A stretch of DNA of 64,000 bases from Carposina sasakii (GCA_014607495.2 CP053161.1:12285115-12349114), one strand, 5' to 3'. Positions 34,393 through 47,924 are shown, numbered from the stretch's first letter. Translations and numbers: made by a program. The notes: a model not told the origin generated them from the sequence alone.

Positions 34393-34537
34393 CTTAGCTG
34401 CATCTCCTTCCGTGCATGTAAGAATAAACAGTGGGCCTTGGGATTCTTTCAGGCGATAAGCTAACGTTGGATCTCCTTTACGATCGTGCAGTTTTGGCTA
34501 CACCATTTCGCAAACACAGCTGTGTGTATAGGTGTGT
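34393..34537 (-). repeat. family D fragment, inverted
   Basis: AGCTGCATCTCCTTCCGTGC, TTCAGGCGATAAGCTAACG and GTGCAGTTTTGGCTACACCA in inverted family order. Confidence 0.65.
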
Positions 34538-34901
34538 ATGTGCTTATCTATGTTTTCCACTATATGGGAACGGTCGCTAGTAATTAAAATAATTTTCGCA
34601 GGAAATAGTTAGCTATCAGCATTTCGATCAAATATAAAATGAATTTTCAGCCAGGAATAATTGAATTGCAGTTTCATCAAGTGAGATTAATGTTTCCAAT
34701 ACACGATAATATTATATTTTATACATGATATTTACACAGCTTACGTGAACGAACTACTGAAATAATCAAAATCAGATATTTATATGAGAAAAAATAGATT
34801 AAGTATTTTCGAATAATTAAATTGTTATGGAAGTGCAAAGGGATAAAAAGTATCCAGACTTATGGTCAAAATAATACTAAAGTTGATGACTGACCGATAT
34901 A

Positions 34902-35161
34902 CAGGATGTAACAAAAAGGGTATGTTAAGCGAAAGGCTACGTAAATAGCCCACTGTAGAGAACCTATCCACAAAATTTGAGACTCGAAATCACATGTTTA
35001 TTTTTCCCGATAGTATGGAGAATTTTTAAATATCTCAGGAATTTTCATACAATCTTGAAAAATAAAAATGTGATTTCGAGTCTCAAATTTTGTGGATAGG
35101 TTCTCTACAGTGGGCTATTTACGTAGCCTTTCGCTTAACATACCCTTTTTGTTACACCCTG
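34902..35161. mobile_element. family A foldback MITE, best copy
   Basis: CAGGATGTAACAAAAAGGGT to CCTTTTTGTTACACCCTG; about 120-bp arms are nearly perfect complements around CCGATAGTATGGAG. TA on both sides (34900-34901, 35162-35163). Confidence 0.9.
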
Positions 35162-38100
35162 TATAATAACGATGCAGATTATCTAAAGGTCATGTAAGTA
35201 TCGGTATACATAAATAAATAAACATATTTCATTTAAATTTTTATTGTCTTTGGTTATACAAAAACATGGATTAATTTTAAAATAACTTACAAAACACATA
35301 TATATTTATTCATCAATATATTTATGTAGGTATGTACTGTGAGAATTCTAAACTTATTATAGTTTTAATTTACAAATCTGACATTTCTGACATTTATTTG
35401 ACACTTCGTTCACAATACGGTACTTAAAAGTAGGATAAAGAATAAATTTTGGTCACCTTAGTAATAAAAGTAATGAATAATTTATTGTTTTTAAACATAG
35501 ACATAGTTAAAATTATAGACAAGATTAAATTATTATAATATATGTGTGTTATTAGAGTGCGTTTCACCGTATAGTTCAGATGGATGATGGCGCTAGTTAC
35601 TATGTGTATGACTACATTTTCTGTTCCATTACATACAAAAAATGTTAGTTCCGAAATCAGGCATAGGAACTATTCTGTGAAACGGACATTACCACAAACT
35701 TATCTCATTCGTTGACCTGAAATGACAGGTTGTGATATACATACATATTACAGACACACACACACACACACTAACGTCTACCGAGCCCGACTTTAGTGTG
35801 GGTGTTCACGTTTCATCGCATCCAATCATTGTATGGCACTATAGTTTAGAGATTCACCGCATTTTGTACATAACCTTATAATATTCAGTGAGGCAATACC
35901 TTTATGATGTTCGCGAAAATATATATTATGCAAATTATAAGCATGCTTTTAGATTATAAACGTTCCTCTTACTCGAGGCTAGGCATTATGACCCTATAAT
36001 GCGTTTAAATAAAAAAAAAAACGATAATTTTGATAAAAATACACATTTGTAAAAGGAACGTACATAATTTAAAAGCATTCTATTAATGAGTACAAAAGAA
36101 AAAAAATAGTAATGTTGTTCATTAATGAAAAATATCGCGACAATTTTTTTATTATTTTTATTAGAGATGAATAAATAAATTGTTATTATTATCAAATGAA
36201 TGAAGTAAAATCATGAACAAATTACATTACATTGCGGTAAAAGAACAGTATTATGAAAATGTATTACTTCTAAATGAAATATTATTAAATATTTTAAACA
36301 AAATTTTCAATCAAAACCCTTACACACAAAGATAACAAATATCATGAAATTATTACAATGCCTACTATTTGCCGATTCATAAAATTTTCCATTACGTTTT
36401 ATTTTACGCCACTACGTACACGACATTAATTTAAGTTTCATTAAATATTTCAGTTCGTTTTACTCCCTTGTCAATTATTTTAAGATTTTAAAATCGACGT
36501 CTAAAAGATTACTAACACCGGATTTATTTAAAAGATAGTGACCTCGAATATTTTTATTCATTAATATGAAATAAAAATAGATCTTTCAAGTTGAGCAGAG
36601 AAGTCAATGAGGAGATGATCCACAACTGCACGTTATATTATTGTGTTTGTTTTAAAATAAATAAATAAATTTCACACACTTCACAACACATTAGCCCTGC
36701 ACTAAAATCTAGGTCTTGTGTCGTGGGTACTAAGCAACGGTTGTATTTTCTTTATAATAATTAACCAATTTTAGTATTTACTGCCAATTTTATTTTGTAC
36801 CTAGCAGTAAAAATAACATTCTTTTAAGTAAATTTTTTATTTTTATTAAATGACATGAATGAATTTCAAAATATTTGAGGTAACTACAGAATCCTAGATA
36901 TACTGAAATTTGTTGTTTCACATATAGAGTAAAATATCTTATTTTAGAATATTTTTGTTTTACGGATTACAATTTTTGCAACACATAAATTCTTAGAGGT
37001 ACCTAAGTGCATTTGAAAGCCAAGGGGTTTATATATCTAAGAATATTCTCAAATACAAATAATGTCGAAAATTTTATCCATATTATAATAATATTATAAT
37101 ATTAAGTCTATTTACTCACTCTAGCTATATAATAATATATACTCTATGTAATACATAGGTAGTATAGTTAAACTTTAATTTCGAGCTTTTGGCACTTCTT
37201 TTTGGGTTGGTTTGCGGAGTTTGTTTAAACTAGGTATTTGTACTGAATTTTAAACTTATTCAATTATGCGGACTGTCAGATCACCACGACCTTCAGGGGG
37301 AAAATAAATTGAATGATAACATAAATGGTGACCTTAATCAGAAAATAATTTGTGTATGTGGCACAAAAAGTTTTGATATTCGAGATTTGATCAGCAGCAG
37401 TTGTCAACAAAAATTGCTAGCAATTTTTGTTTGTTTAGCGGTTTACTGAAAAATATCTCTACTAGAGTAAAATACGCCTTCATACATACATATCAATACG
37501 AATTATTTTTCAATACAAACGGTCCATTAATAAGGAAGGAATAAGGAACTCGTTTGTAATGCGAACGGCTAAGGAGTGGAATGCACTTCCTGCCGATGTA
37601 TTTCCCGAGCACTACAACATTGGTCTCTTCAAAGCTAGAGTGAATAGGCACTTTCTAGGCAAACATATACCACCCTAGGCCGCATCTTGCTTAACATCAG
37701 GCACAATGGCGGTCAAATGTTTGCCTAGCTAATTGTAAAAAAAAAGAATAAGAACTCTAATCTCTGTGTTTACGCAATTTACTATCGAAGTCTTAATCAG
37801 AGTCCTATTTCCCTAGCTTAGAAGAATTAGGAAAAGGTTTCGGCTTGCCACTTAGTGGCAATTTTGAGTACCTTAAATAACTGGCGATAGAGTTTCAAAG
37901 ACTCTAAGGGTACGAGTACGCTCACCAAAAAAATTGCTTGAAGATTTTATAACACGTGCTGAACGGTTTCGGTGTTATCAACGTTTGAAAGGAACATTAA
38001 TGCTTATAGTTTTTAATAAATATACAGGTTTTGCAAATACGATATTATTGTATTTCGGTTTTTTATGTAAATTTTATGTATAGTCACTGCTTTCGTGTCA

Positions 38101-41100
38101 ATGGACATAGTGATGAAAGATTACATTTTAATATATGTTCAAATTATAAATAAACACTAGGTAGGATCCATATGAGTATTTTGTCATTTTTATGTTTGTA
38201 GTACTTTTCACGACGGTTTCCGCAAACAAGATTAACAGAACCTGTAGATAAATATTTTTTAAAAGCTCCGGTAAAAATCAACACCTTTTAATGCATTGTA
38301 ATTATATTTTTTGTGTTTATTTACTAGGAATATCAATAGGTATTTATTTACACGTTAATGTAAAAAATAGGGACATCCACAGAAAATAACTTAAATTAAG
38401 GTTAACCTAATTTACTGTGCGCATTGACATACGATTAGGAATTAGATGTTTTTATAAACATTTACAACTGAGTTATTTACAAATGTATAATTATATCTAA
38501 TACCCGAATATCATAGTTAGGAAAGTTGATAGATACACTATTTATATATGGGAGTAGTTTCTGACCAGTAAAGACGGAAAGAAAAATTAGGAAGTCCGTA
38601 AGAAAATGTAAATAATTACATAGTTACTTAGAGAAAGTAATAACTCAGTTGGCTTAGTTTTATGATAAAAAAAAAAAACAGAAATTTTTAACGATTGCAT
38701 TATTATGTTTGTTACTTACGCGCCTACTGGTAAAAACATTTATATTTAAAAAAATAACCGAACGTTTGTTATTGGAATAATAAGGTTTATTTCCGTTATT
38801 TATTACTAGTGTGTTTAGTTGGATCTCCTTTTGATTCCGGTCCAAATTTACAAATTTACACAAAATAAATAAAATCGTATGATGTCAAAAATGACACAAT
38901 ATTCGTTTGTATGATTCATCAAACTCACTTTCTCGTATAAAATCTGGTATTCATTAGTCAAAATTTAGGGCTTACAAATTTATATTGATAAGTATCGTTA
39001 TAATTTCCTATATATTTCTAGACATAAATAATAGTATTATTATATTAGAAGGATTCTCAAAACTCCAATTACAACTGACGAACGTTGTACACATATATTT
39101 GATGTATAATTTAAAAATATTATTTTACATAATAATTACACACGCATTTACTTGTATATAATTCCTAATTATATATAATATCGATATAAATATCGAATAA
39201 AATGTTTATTTACAATATATTCATAATTTAAAATACATATTTTAGAATTTAATGAGAGCATTACTTTAATTTATTTTGACAAAAATTGTTTATAAAATTT
39301 TCTTATTCGCAGCCGTAATACTTCCTCTGTCTTTATTATAATTATTTATATCTTCATTATTATATGTATTTCATATTATTTTTCTAGATTTGTCTACTTT
39401 GACTCGAGCTCAATTTGTATTTCGCTAGAAATAAAAACTTCACCTTAAAGTATACCTACATAAAAAGTACCTAACGAATAATAATGACATCCATATTCTA
39501 TATTGGCACCATTCCATAGTGTCGACTGTGTGAGTCTGGCACGGGCTTAAAGTATAAAGAAAACTGTATAATTATCATACATAATTACGTATGCGCTAGA
39601 CACAATATGTATAATATACATATATATAACATTTTTATAGAGTTAAATTCGACTATGCTATAGTTAGTTGGATAATCTGTATGGTGTTTGAAGATTTACA
39701 ATAAGATTTGATATTATAGATCGATAATCCATGAATGCAGTGCTTCTGATGCACTTGGCCAAAATTCTATGGATCATAGTAAAAAATGTTATTATATCGG
39801 TATAAATAAGATGAATATTTCTGCCTCATAGCACATACGTATTTACGTTTATTTTATTATAACTACAAGAAATTTGAGCATCAGGTAATAGGGGATCATT
39901 TCAGATATAAATGATTTTTCGTAATGCTTTTATATTATTTTGTACTTTCATGGATGATGATACAAGCCCTTTTTTTCGAAATAATTTATCTGTAGTACCA
40001 TTAGGTGTCTGTCTGTCATTCTTAAGATGTACATACATAATTCCTTGTTTTATTATTCACACTTTAACAACACATTATATAGTATCTAAATAGGGGATGG
40101 AAATACTATTGAAGCTTGAGTATCTGGAGGTAATCGCACTATTGTTGGCACGAGTATGTGTCAAAACTAAGCAATAACCAACAACGTTATGTTAAACACA
40201 TTTTGTATCTCGTAAAATTTTGACAAATTTTAAAGTCAAAAGAGATGTGTATATAGATACATCTGAAATAATGTCAAATGAACTGCCAAATTAAACCTAT
40301 AATAAAACTAAATAATAAAAACGTTCAATGGAAAGGCAAAAAGTTATTTAACGTGATTCTCCTCCTGAAGTCTCTACATCCTGTGGGACAGTGGGACAAA
40401 TGCGGGAAGTAATGTATGAATGTTATTTACAATGATGCTGGATAAATCATTTCGGAAAAAAGGAATTCAAAGACACACACAGAAGAAGTATTATTAGAAG
40501 GAAGATTAAATGGTTTACGAAGTCGTTGTATGATTTTTTAAATACATTTTGACACTAGACACAGTAAGTAAAATTCACAGAAACATTTATATTTCGTCAA
40601 TAACACATAAAGGTAAACAATGCCACCTAAATTTTTTTTTAAAGATTTACTCTTACAGTAGATTTTTGAGTAGATATTGCTTAGAATTTCTATCATTATA
40701 AGAGACCTATAAATAAATTTTAGAGGTAACACACATAAAGACACATAAATAAGGACATCTAACTCTCTCTTGGAAATATCAAGAAAATGTTTCATCGTAA
40801 CTTATTGACTACACACATACAAATCGTAAATGTACTCAAAAATTGAACACTATTTAAAATAAAAATGGCCAACGTAGTCAGACGCATAAGTGGTATCTGT
40901 TGTGACAATAAATAAAATAAAATAAAAACTCTGTAAAGATTAAAATCTATTCCTTTACAAGGGAAAAAGCCTGTTCGTCTTTTTTTCTTATCACTTACAC
41001 GGCTTTTCTATAGGTACGTTAGATGCAGAAATTATATCCTATGTAATTAACTTAATAAAAAATTGGTAGATACTATAAGTGATAAATATTTTCAGACTCG

Positions 41101-42443
41101 ATTGCTGGTATACTGACCAGTGGCATAAAAATAAACAAAAACATTATATAGTCGGTTTACAGGTAAACCCTTAAAATGCAAATAGCATTTATGTCACTTA
41201 ATGCGATACATAGACGTTATAAACAAACATGACGTAGAGTAATATATTGATTTCATAATGTGGCTCTATGTGAATCTGTGAAATAAAACATTTGAATGAT
41301 TATTTTATGCATCATTTAGAAGACAGGAATCACAATTTTCTGGCTGCCATTGCATTTGGCAAGTTCAATTTTGCAGCAAACGACATATTTTTGCAATGCG
41401 CTGGCTGAAATAAATTATTTTCTCCAAACTTTAGTTTTGGTTCCAATAAGAAAAAACATTACCTACTCGTATAATAAAGGAACACGTATCTTGTCTTGGA
41501 GGTTACGAATAAGGAAAAATCTTTTAGAAATATGACAGTAAAAACTAATATCATCATAAAAGAAATGGTATAAAAGTACACATTTTTACGCATTCATAGC
41601 CCACTTTTATTAATTGGAACAAAAATACACATCGCAAGGATTTTTAAGTCGTTAGAAAAAGGAATGATAATCAAAGCAATGTTTTTTTTTTCTAAATTCG
41701 TTAAATTTAACCCTAATAGAAGCTCAACCTTAATCAGAACATCATAGAGATCATTGAGTATTGTTACATACAATAAATAAATTATGAGAAAAGAAAAGCA
41801 TTCAGCAATGCCTTTGATAGTGCTACGAGTATATTAGAATTTTAATCCAGGCATATCTAGATTAATTTGATTACTCTTATTATCTTTGGCATTTAAAAAA
41901 TTCTTTTAAACTTTGGTTTTTATTTACTTCTTCTCACAAATTGAGAGGATTCAGATTTACCAAAATAAACGTACATAACTTAATTTTTAGGAAAATATCA
42001 CAAAAATTTTATGGAACCCTAAAACTCATAATTATGACTACACATGGACGGGACGATGAACTAACTATCCACAAAAATTATAATTTAACTAACCATAGAT
42101 TGCTATCTGAAAAACGTAACAAATAAATAATATATCTAACTAAATTCTGGGTTTGACCTCATCATTTTAATTTTATTATGTAATTTTAATTCACTCAATT
42201 TTATATTTCCCTAAATCGCTTATATCGAAAAGGATTCACATTCAAATTTTCCACCCACTCGCATTGGTCAGGGGAAAATTTGTAATGTCCACCAAACTTG
42301 TACCAAAATTGGGCAATCGATAATTTTGGTACCACTTATACTTATCGGTAAAATGATTACGAAACGAATTCTCAAAAGTATGTCCACCACACGCTCTTCT
42401 ACCATCAAGCTCATCGTGAAACTCATCACAAAATTTATAAAAA
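35162..42443. other. 7.3-kb AT-rich, repeat-poor region downstream of the muscarinic receptor
   Basis: Contrasts with the rest of the window: extremely AT-rich with only two recognised repeat pieces, a family B tail (36656-36742) and a 200-bp LINE end (37547-37745). It has no credible coding sequence in either direction. It starts directly after the receptor stop codon (reading leftwards), so some or all may be the receptor's 3'UTR. Many TTTATT motifs (AATAAA on the - strand) occur, so the end cannot be placed. A (CA)n run is at 35757-35771. Confidence 0.5.
37547..37745 (+). pseudogene. LINE 3'-end fragment, Jockey/CR1-like
   Basis: Encodes NSFVMRTAKEWNALPADVFP then GLFKARVNRHFLG, identical in type to 58488-58975, and ends TAGCTAATTGTAAAAAAAAA. 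Only the last ~50 codons remain. Confidence 0.8.
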
Positions 42444-43233
42444 TCAGTTATAGACACCTCTCGTCATAGCTTCCCTGTTTCTATTGTGCCATTTGCAGGT
42501 CAAAATCCTAAGGTACGTTCTTCTAAATGATGCGTTACACAGTGCGTAACACACTGGGTTAATAGTCGAATTGATATAGCAGAGGGCGTAGAAAAAAGAC
42601 CAGAGTTCAGCTGGTATGCACTTAGTACACGCTGTCAACGGCTTTAACAGCACTAGTATGTTGTAAGGCGTCCACGTTATAATGAAAGACAGAAGAATGG
42701 CGGACAGCGTTTTCGCTGCCTTCGTTTCCTGTTTTTTCTCTTGCGTTTTCTTCTTCTTCGGCTGTTTTGACGTGATGCCTTTCCCAGCTAGTTGTTTAGG
42801 AATTATTTTGGCGTTTAGCGGTATTCTAACATCTTGAATATGAGACGTTCTTCTGGTTAGCGCGAGATGACCAGCGGGATGCAAGTTGAGTTCGGAGTCG
42901 CCTCTGTTCGGCGGTCGATAATGGGTTCTTGAGTTAGATGGTGGAGACTCTTCTGTGATCATTTTGATGCTTGGTCTTTCAGCATCTCCATCTGGCAGTC
43001 GGATGAGGATGGTGTAGACAGAGTCTGCCGAGGCTGATTTGGGCGCGGGCGAGGTAGTTGCGTTGATTCTTGTGTTCGGTGGCAGAGATCGACTATCTCT
43101 CGCTTGTGGCATGTTACCAGATGGAGGCTCGTATGTTCTTCGGAGGGGGGAAGTCCCGCCATCGGCTACGGTGGACCCGCTTGATGCTCCTCGACCAGCG
43201 TAGGGATCTCTGATGACGTTTAATGATGTACAT
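42444..43233 (-). CDS. mAChR-A: Muscarinic acetylcholine receptor (type A-like), last coding exon
   Basis: Class A GPCR for acetylcholine, a plasma-membrane receptor expected to couple to a G protein. This exon encodes 262 residues to the natural TGA. Residues 1-170 are loop 3, ending in a lysine-rich stretch ([14 protein letters not shown]). TM6 (~174-196) has [14 protein letters not shown], with the WxPYN motif whose Asn is the ligand-contacting residue of muscarinic receptors. An outer loop with CTKC follows. TM7 (~208-230) has [19 protein letters not shown] with the NPxxY motif (NPVCY). The short tail has [19 protein letters not shown] and ends GVYN. The [20 protein letters not shown] block fits insect type A receptors as I recall them. 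Acceptor CTCCACAG at 43234; the first base joins AG of the previous exon to make Arg. The alternative ATG at 43112 is internal and not a start. Confidence 0.93.
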
Positions 43234-43481
43234 CTGTGGAGAAGTCATTAAACATTTGAATTTATTTACACGGTTTTGATGTGGTCCTGGTCTTGCTTGC
43301 TTGATTTAAAATATTAAAGACTTCATTATAAATATGATAAACATGTAAAATACTAAATGCTGCTGCAAGCACAGAATATCTGTAAAAGGCCAAGTTTATT
43401 TATTTATTATTAATACACATTAAAAGTATACACATATGCATTAAAGTTCCTAACACATTATGGATTTTTCAAAATTCTTAC
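43234..43481 (-). other. muscarinic receptor intron, 248 bp
   Basis: GTAAGA...CCACAG borders on the - strand. AT-rich, no repeats. Splits an Arg codon after its second base. Confidence 0.85.
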
Positions 43482-43660
43482 CTAGAAACAGAACTTTGAA
43501 GCGGAGTTTCCACCGACACGGGTGTGGCATATCCAGGGTCGGAAGGCTCCTCCTCCGGCTCCGTATCTTCGACGTCCTCTCTTCCTGAGTGCCACCACGC
43601 CACGCACCACGCCCGGACGGCGCTCCAGCCACGTTTAGGACGTCGGTAAGACGTTGAGCT
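43482..43660 (-). CDS. mAChR-A: Muscarinic receptor, penultimate coding exon (loop 3)
   Basis: Reads from acceptor TTTCTTTCTTCCACCAG (ending 43661) to donor AG|GTAAGA, 59 codons plus two bases, in phase with the last exon across a 248-bp intron. Encodes part of the third intracellular loop: SSTSYRRPKRGWSAV, then a tryptophan-rich AWCVAWWHSGRED, then an acidic EDTEPEEEPSDPGYATPV run. The Ser/Thr/acidic make-up fits loop 3 of muscarinic receptors, which is long and poorly conserved. The frame is open throughout and GC-rich compared with its flanks. The -strand 60-aa frame reported from an internal ATG in another register is a shadow. Confidence 0.88.
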
Positions 43661-44204
43661 CTGGTGGAAGAAAGAAATGGACTGAAAAGCGGCTTTTGCT
43701 GACCCTTATGTGGAAGTTTAGAGGTTGATTGGTGAAAAGAAACTGCCCAACCTCTTTGGGAATAATGAGCGTAATTGTAAATAAATAAATAAGTCTCAGT
43801 TTCTAGCCTGTACCTGTAACTAATTATTAAATTTAGCCCGTGGTTTAATTTATTTAAGGATGCAGATGTTTAAAAAATGATGTTTTTTTCCAACGAGAGC
43901 AGCCACTGTCGGTCATAAAAACAAACGTATTTCGCAAAACAACCCCATAGTGTGATAAGAGCAGATGATGATGTAGCTACAGTAGTAAACATCGTAATAG
44001 AAGTAATCTCAGGATTACAAAGTTTCACTCGACTTTGAGACTACATTGAAGTTACTACTGGTACAGAACTACGCTTGCCAAGTAATAACAAGCAACGCGT
44101 CGCTATCACTAGGGAATGACAGAGTGGAGATGTAACAATTTATGCAGTCTTGCGACATATAGTATAGTCTACACTACACCGCGTCAATTCGATCCGATTC
44201 ATCA

Positions 44205-44290
44205 GCCTATTGCAGTTCACTGCTGGACGTAGGCCTCCCACAGAGTACGCCACACGGCTCGATTTCCCGTTTTTCAATCCAGTCACTTAG
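44205..44290 (-). repeat. family R SINE / LINE tail fragment
   Basis: CAGCCTATTGCAGTTCACTG, CTGGACGTAGGCCTCCCACA and GTACGCCACACGGC. Confidence 0.6.
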
Positions 44291-44340
44291 CAGTTCCCAT
44301 TCAGTAATTCCTAGTAAAAATTATTGTACTTAGATTTAAT

Positions 44341-44575
44341 ACACGACTGATTGGCGTACTTAGTAACGCAATACCATGCCTGCAACGTCATAGGTTCGAT
44401 TTCCGGTAGGTGCAAACATTGACATGGTTTATATCGATGTTTGTGTCCGAGTCATGGATGTTTCCACTATGTTATTGCCTACGTATTTGTAAACTGTTTG
44501 CTTAGTACCCACGACACAAGACCTTAGGGATCTTAGTGTGGGACTAGGTTAAATTGTTGTGGGTAAGTCTTCTTA
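44341..44575 (+). mobile_element. family B tRNA-derived SINE
   Basis: GATTGGCGTACTTAGTAACG, ATAGGTTCGATTTCCGGTAG, GTGCAAACATTGACATGG and CACGACACAAGACCTTAGGG; diverged head, well-kept tail. Confidence 0.8.
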
Positions 44576-44899
44576 ATCCTCTATGGTTAAAGTGTATAAA
44601 TATCTAATTATTTATTTAATAGATAACAAGGGAAATGGAAACATACAGCCGTCATTTGGTCTCAGTTATATACCTTACGTCAACCGCAAAATACTATACT
44701 GGGTGTACTTTCATAAATTTTTCATGAACACTGTTAACTGAGTGACCAAAACGATGATAAAGTGTTTTATAGTGATTTTATTTGCCCAAATGTATGGTTA
44801 CTGGCAAAAAGTAATAAGTTGGGCAAGTGATAATTGCATATCGGCGATTTATGTCAAAGTCTTTAAATGTCAAATGTGGAAATTTTGTCAAATCGTCCT

Positions 44900-45095
44900 T
44901 TGGGGGCAATTCTCGAACAGTCTTGAGTTGGAACGAAGCCGAAACCGAGGTAAAGGAAGGGAAAGCCGAACCGTTGTAGGACCTCAGAACAAAGAAAAAA
45001 TTACTTTGTACTGGCGTAATTAGACACATTTCAGCACGCGACAGATATTTGTTTTTAATCTGTAATACTCGCGACCGATGCGTGCTAAAATGTCC
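44900..45095 (-). repeat. family L copy, inverted
   Basis: GGCAATTCTCGAACAGTCTT, GAGTTGGAACGAAGCCGAAA, GGCGTAATTAGACAC and CGCGACCGATGCGTGCTAAA, the reverse of 50017-50310. It carries an extra ~30 bp not in the other copies. Confidence 0.7.
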
Positions 45096-45814
45096 TTGTC
45101 TTGTAATGTCAAAGTCTTATAATGTCAAAGTCTTGAAACGTCAAGGTACTGTTATATTCTTCGACCCTCCTCGGTGCTCTTCCTTAATGGTCACAAACAA
45201 AATCCACCTCCACCGGGTTGCCATATAGTCCAATGCCCGAACATTTGACACTCTGCCAAAATCTACCAACTCACCTTTGCACACTCGCTTGGAAAAACAA
45301 CTCACTTCACATAGCTGAAGGCACGTTGTTGCACGCGCAGTTTCGCCTTTTTTTAGTGTTGCTAGCTTGCAAAACTAGTTATGAATTGTGAAGTTTATTG
45401 CTAGTGAGTTATTATGGCGCAAGAATTATTTTGCGTAAAAACCGTAAAGAAAATGATTTTGCATTTTGTTTGTGAACGTTTAACTAAATAAATAATGAAT
45501 TTATTTGCTGTTTTTTATCACTACTTGTGAAAGATTTATATAAATTATATGTAAAAAATTCATATTTGAGTAGTAAAGCCTAGATAATACCCCTTTAAAG
45601 AGGCTATAACGGAGAATATTAAAATATCAGAATCCTACACAGACAGATAAGCACGAGTAATAAAGTAAAATTAGAATCACAAACGGGTAAAATAAATAGT
45701 AGATACTATTGAACAATCAATTCCAAATTAATATAAACCAGAAACCGACCTAATTCTCCATTATGTTGAGGTTTACGCTTCAATAATGCATACTATACTA
45801 TAGACTTCATCATC

Positions 45815-45965
45815 ATCATTTTAGCCCTGGGAAGTCCACTGCTGGACATAGGCCTCCCCCAACAACCTCCCATATACGATCTCACGGGACCCAAGCCATC
45901 CTCACCTGCTCGCGGTGCACCTTGCAAGAGGACCGCGTGGCGGGTTACGGTCCAACCCCCCAATA
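45815..45965 (-). repeat. LINE 3' tail fragment
   Basis: AGTCCACTGCTGGACATAGG, CCTCCCCCAACAACCTCC and GGACCGCGTGGCGGGTTACG. The first two blocks match 57830-57920 and 10620-10690. Confidence 0.65.
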
Positions 45966-46264
45966 GACTTATAAACTGATATTTAGATTTAGGTTTAGGA
46001 ATATCAATATAGTATTTTAGTAACCAATTCCATATTTAATATGAAGGCATATAAACTTTTTTAATTTATTTTCATTGTAATAATTAATTATTAGATTTTC
46101 AATTATACATAGGCAACTGTCGGTGATAACCGTTATAACTTTCATAGTTACGGAGGCGGCATGCAGGAGATAAGTAACAGGACTTATCTCTCTACTTTTA
46201 AGTGTACTTATTTAGTTGTACTCGTATAATTTACAGCACGTTTTAGTTTGAAAACGTGTATCTA

Positions 46265-46410
46265 AGAGTCGACCATGAACTCGGAACTAGGAACTCGAGA
46301 ATACTCTCAGGCGATAACCTAGCAACTTGTCAGTGATAATTTCCATCGGTTCCCTGCATGATAAACGTAGCTGTGTAATATCTACTATGATCACGCAGTT
46401 CTGGCTACTG
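46265..46410 (-). repeat. family D copy, inverted
   Basis: AACTCGAGAATACTCTCAGG, CGATAACCTAGCAACTTGTC and ATCACGCAGTTCTGGCTACT. Confidence 0.7.
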
Positions 46411-46534
46411 GGCACACTGCAGGAACACGTGTATTATACCTACCTGCAATGTGCCCAGTTAGAAAAAAGAAAAAAAAAACATAATTATTATCATAGAAGA
46501 TAATCTCTGCTCTGGTAGTGAAAAAAAAACGTAT

Positions 46535-46755
46535 AATACTACAGCTGCTTCTCTTCCCGGGCATACTGTACAAGCCAGTAGAGGGACAAGAGGGTGTTGG
46601 TGTTTTGTAGGCGATGGGCTGACCACCTGTCACTACTAACTGAACTTGTACATCTCAACTACCTATACGCTCCAAAATTGATCAGAAGTGGCACCATGTG
46701 GTTCAATCGGCCCTTGATGCTCTGCCTATCCCGTAAGGGATAAAGGCGTGATTAT
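46535..46755 (-). repeat. family K copy, inverted
   Basis: GCTGCTTCTCTTCCCGGGCA, TTTTGTAGGCGATGGGCTGA, GTGGCACCATGTGG and TATCCCGTAAGGGATAAAGG, the reverse of 24871-25125. Confidence 0.75.
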
Positions 46756-47092
46756 ATGTATGTATATTTTTGCGAAAATGTTATACAATAAAAACATTAT
46801 AACTAAATTATAGGATTTCAAGCGTATAAACTTTATTTACGCAGGCATAGCTATCCATAGCCACTATGACAGAGACTATTGAAATAGCATACACACAGAC
46901 ATTAGCTATACATAGACACTATGACAGAGTCCATTAAGTAGCTCAAGATTAGCGGTCTCAGTTAATAGCTTGCTCGGGGATTTTCATTGTAACATGCAAA
47001 TATGGGGGTGCGTTTGCGGAACCCATTCCAAGAGAATTAAAACTTTAGGGCATTTAAATAAGGTCGGTGATATTCGGAATAATTTATTTTCA

Positions 47093-47358
47093 CTAGTGGA
47101 CGCCCGCGACTTCGACCGCGTGGACTGCAGAAAAAAAAAAACAGAATTATACCGGATAAAACTATTTTACCGGGATAAAAAGTAGCCTATGTAGTATAAA
47201 ATACTATAACTAGTATGTAGTATAAAATTTAGTATAACTCCATACTAAATTTTATTTAAATCGCTCCAGCCGTTTTAACGTGAAAGAGTAACGAACATTC
47301 ATCCATCCATCCATCCATCCATCCACTCACAAACTTTCGCGTTTATAATATTAGTAGG
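47093..47358 (+). repeat. family E copy
   Basis: CTAGTGGACGCCCGCGACTT, CGACCGCGTGGACTGCAG, two GATAAAA blocks, CGTGAAAGAGTAACGAACAT, a (CATC)n run and TTTATAATATTAGTAGGAT. It has an internal near-duplication of ATACTATAACTAGTATG. Confidence 0.8.
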
Positions 47359-47369
47359 ATTGATGAATG

Positions 47370-47562
47370 ACGTGTGCTGATGCGGGGCTTCACTAGAATA
47401 CATCAGCTGCATCTTCTTCCGTGCATGTCGTAAGAGTCGACTAAGCAACTCGAGCATTATCTCAGGCGATGCGCTAGCAACTTGTCACTGATCATTTACA
47501 TCTGTCCCCGCTATAGTAAACATGTCTTTAGGATCTCCTCTATGATCTGGAGTTCTCGAAAA
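47370..47562 (-). repeat. family D copy, inverted, well preserved
   Basis: TGATGCGGGGCTTCACTAGA, ATACATCAGCTGCATCTTCT, GTAAGAGTCGACTAAGCAAC, GCAACTTGTCACTGATCATT and CTGTCCCCGCTATAGTAAAC. Confidence 0.75.
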
Positions 47563-47568
47563 CACATA

Positions 47569-47830
47569 CTGGGTGTAACAAAAGGGGTATGTTAAGCGAA
47601 AAGCTATAAATATAGCCCACTATACAAAAGCCTATTTCCAAAATTTGAAACTCAAAATCAAATGTTTATTTTTTTCAGTTAGTATGGAGATTTCATAAAC
47701 AACTCAGGAATGTTCATACAATCTTGAAAAATAAACATGTGATTTCGAGTCTTATATTTTGGGAATAGACTCTTTATAATGGGCTATATTCATAGCTTTC
47801 TGCTTAACATACCCTTTTTGTTACAACCTG
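47569..47830. mobile_element. family A foldback MITE
   Basis: CTGGGTGTAACAAAAGGGGT to TTTTTGTTACAACCTG with TA flanks (47567-47568, 47831-47832). Inverted arms more diverged than at 34902. Confidence 0.8.
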
Positions 47831-47924
47831 TATATGTATGTATAAAGAATATCCTCGTTAAGTCACATGTCTGTTGTCAGTTAAACCGGCCAACCTTGCA
47901 TACTTACATAGTAATATACATAAG

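Noticed and set aside
42959..43162. 67-codon - strand frame overlapping the receptor exon
   Set aside because: Out of register with the receptor frame, which is confirmed by the TM6/TM7 motifs and the upstream exon phase.
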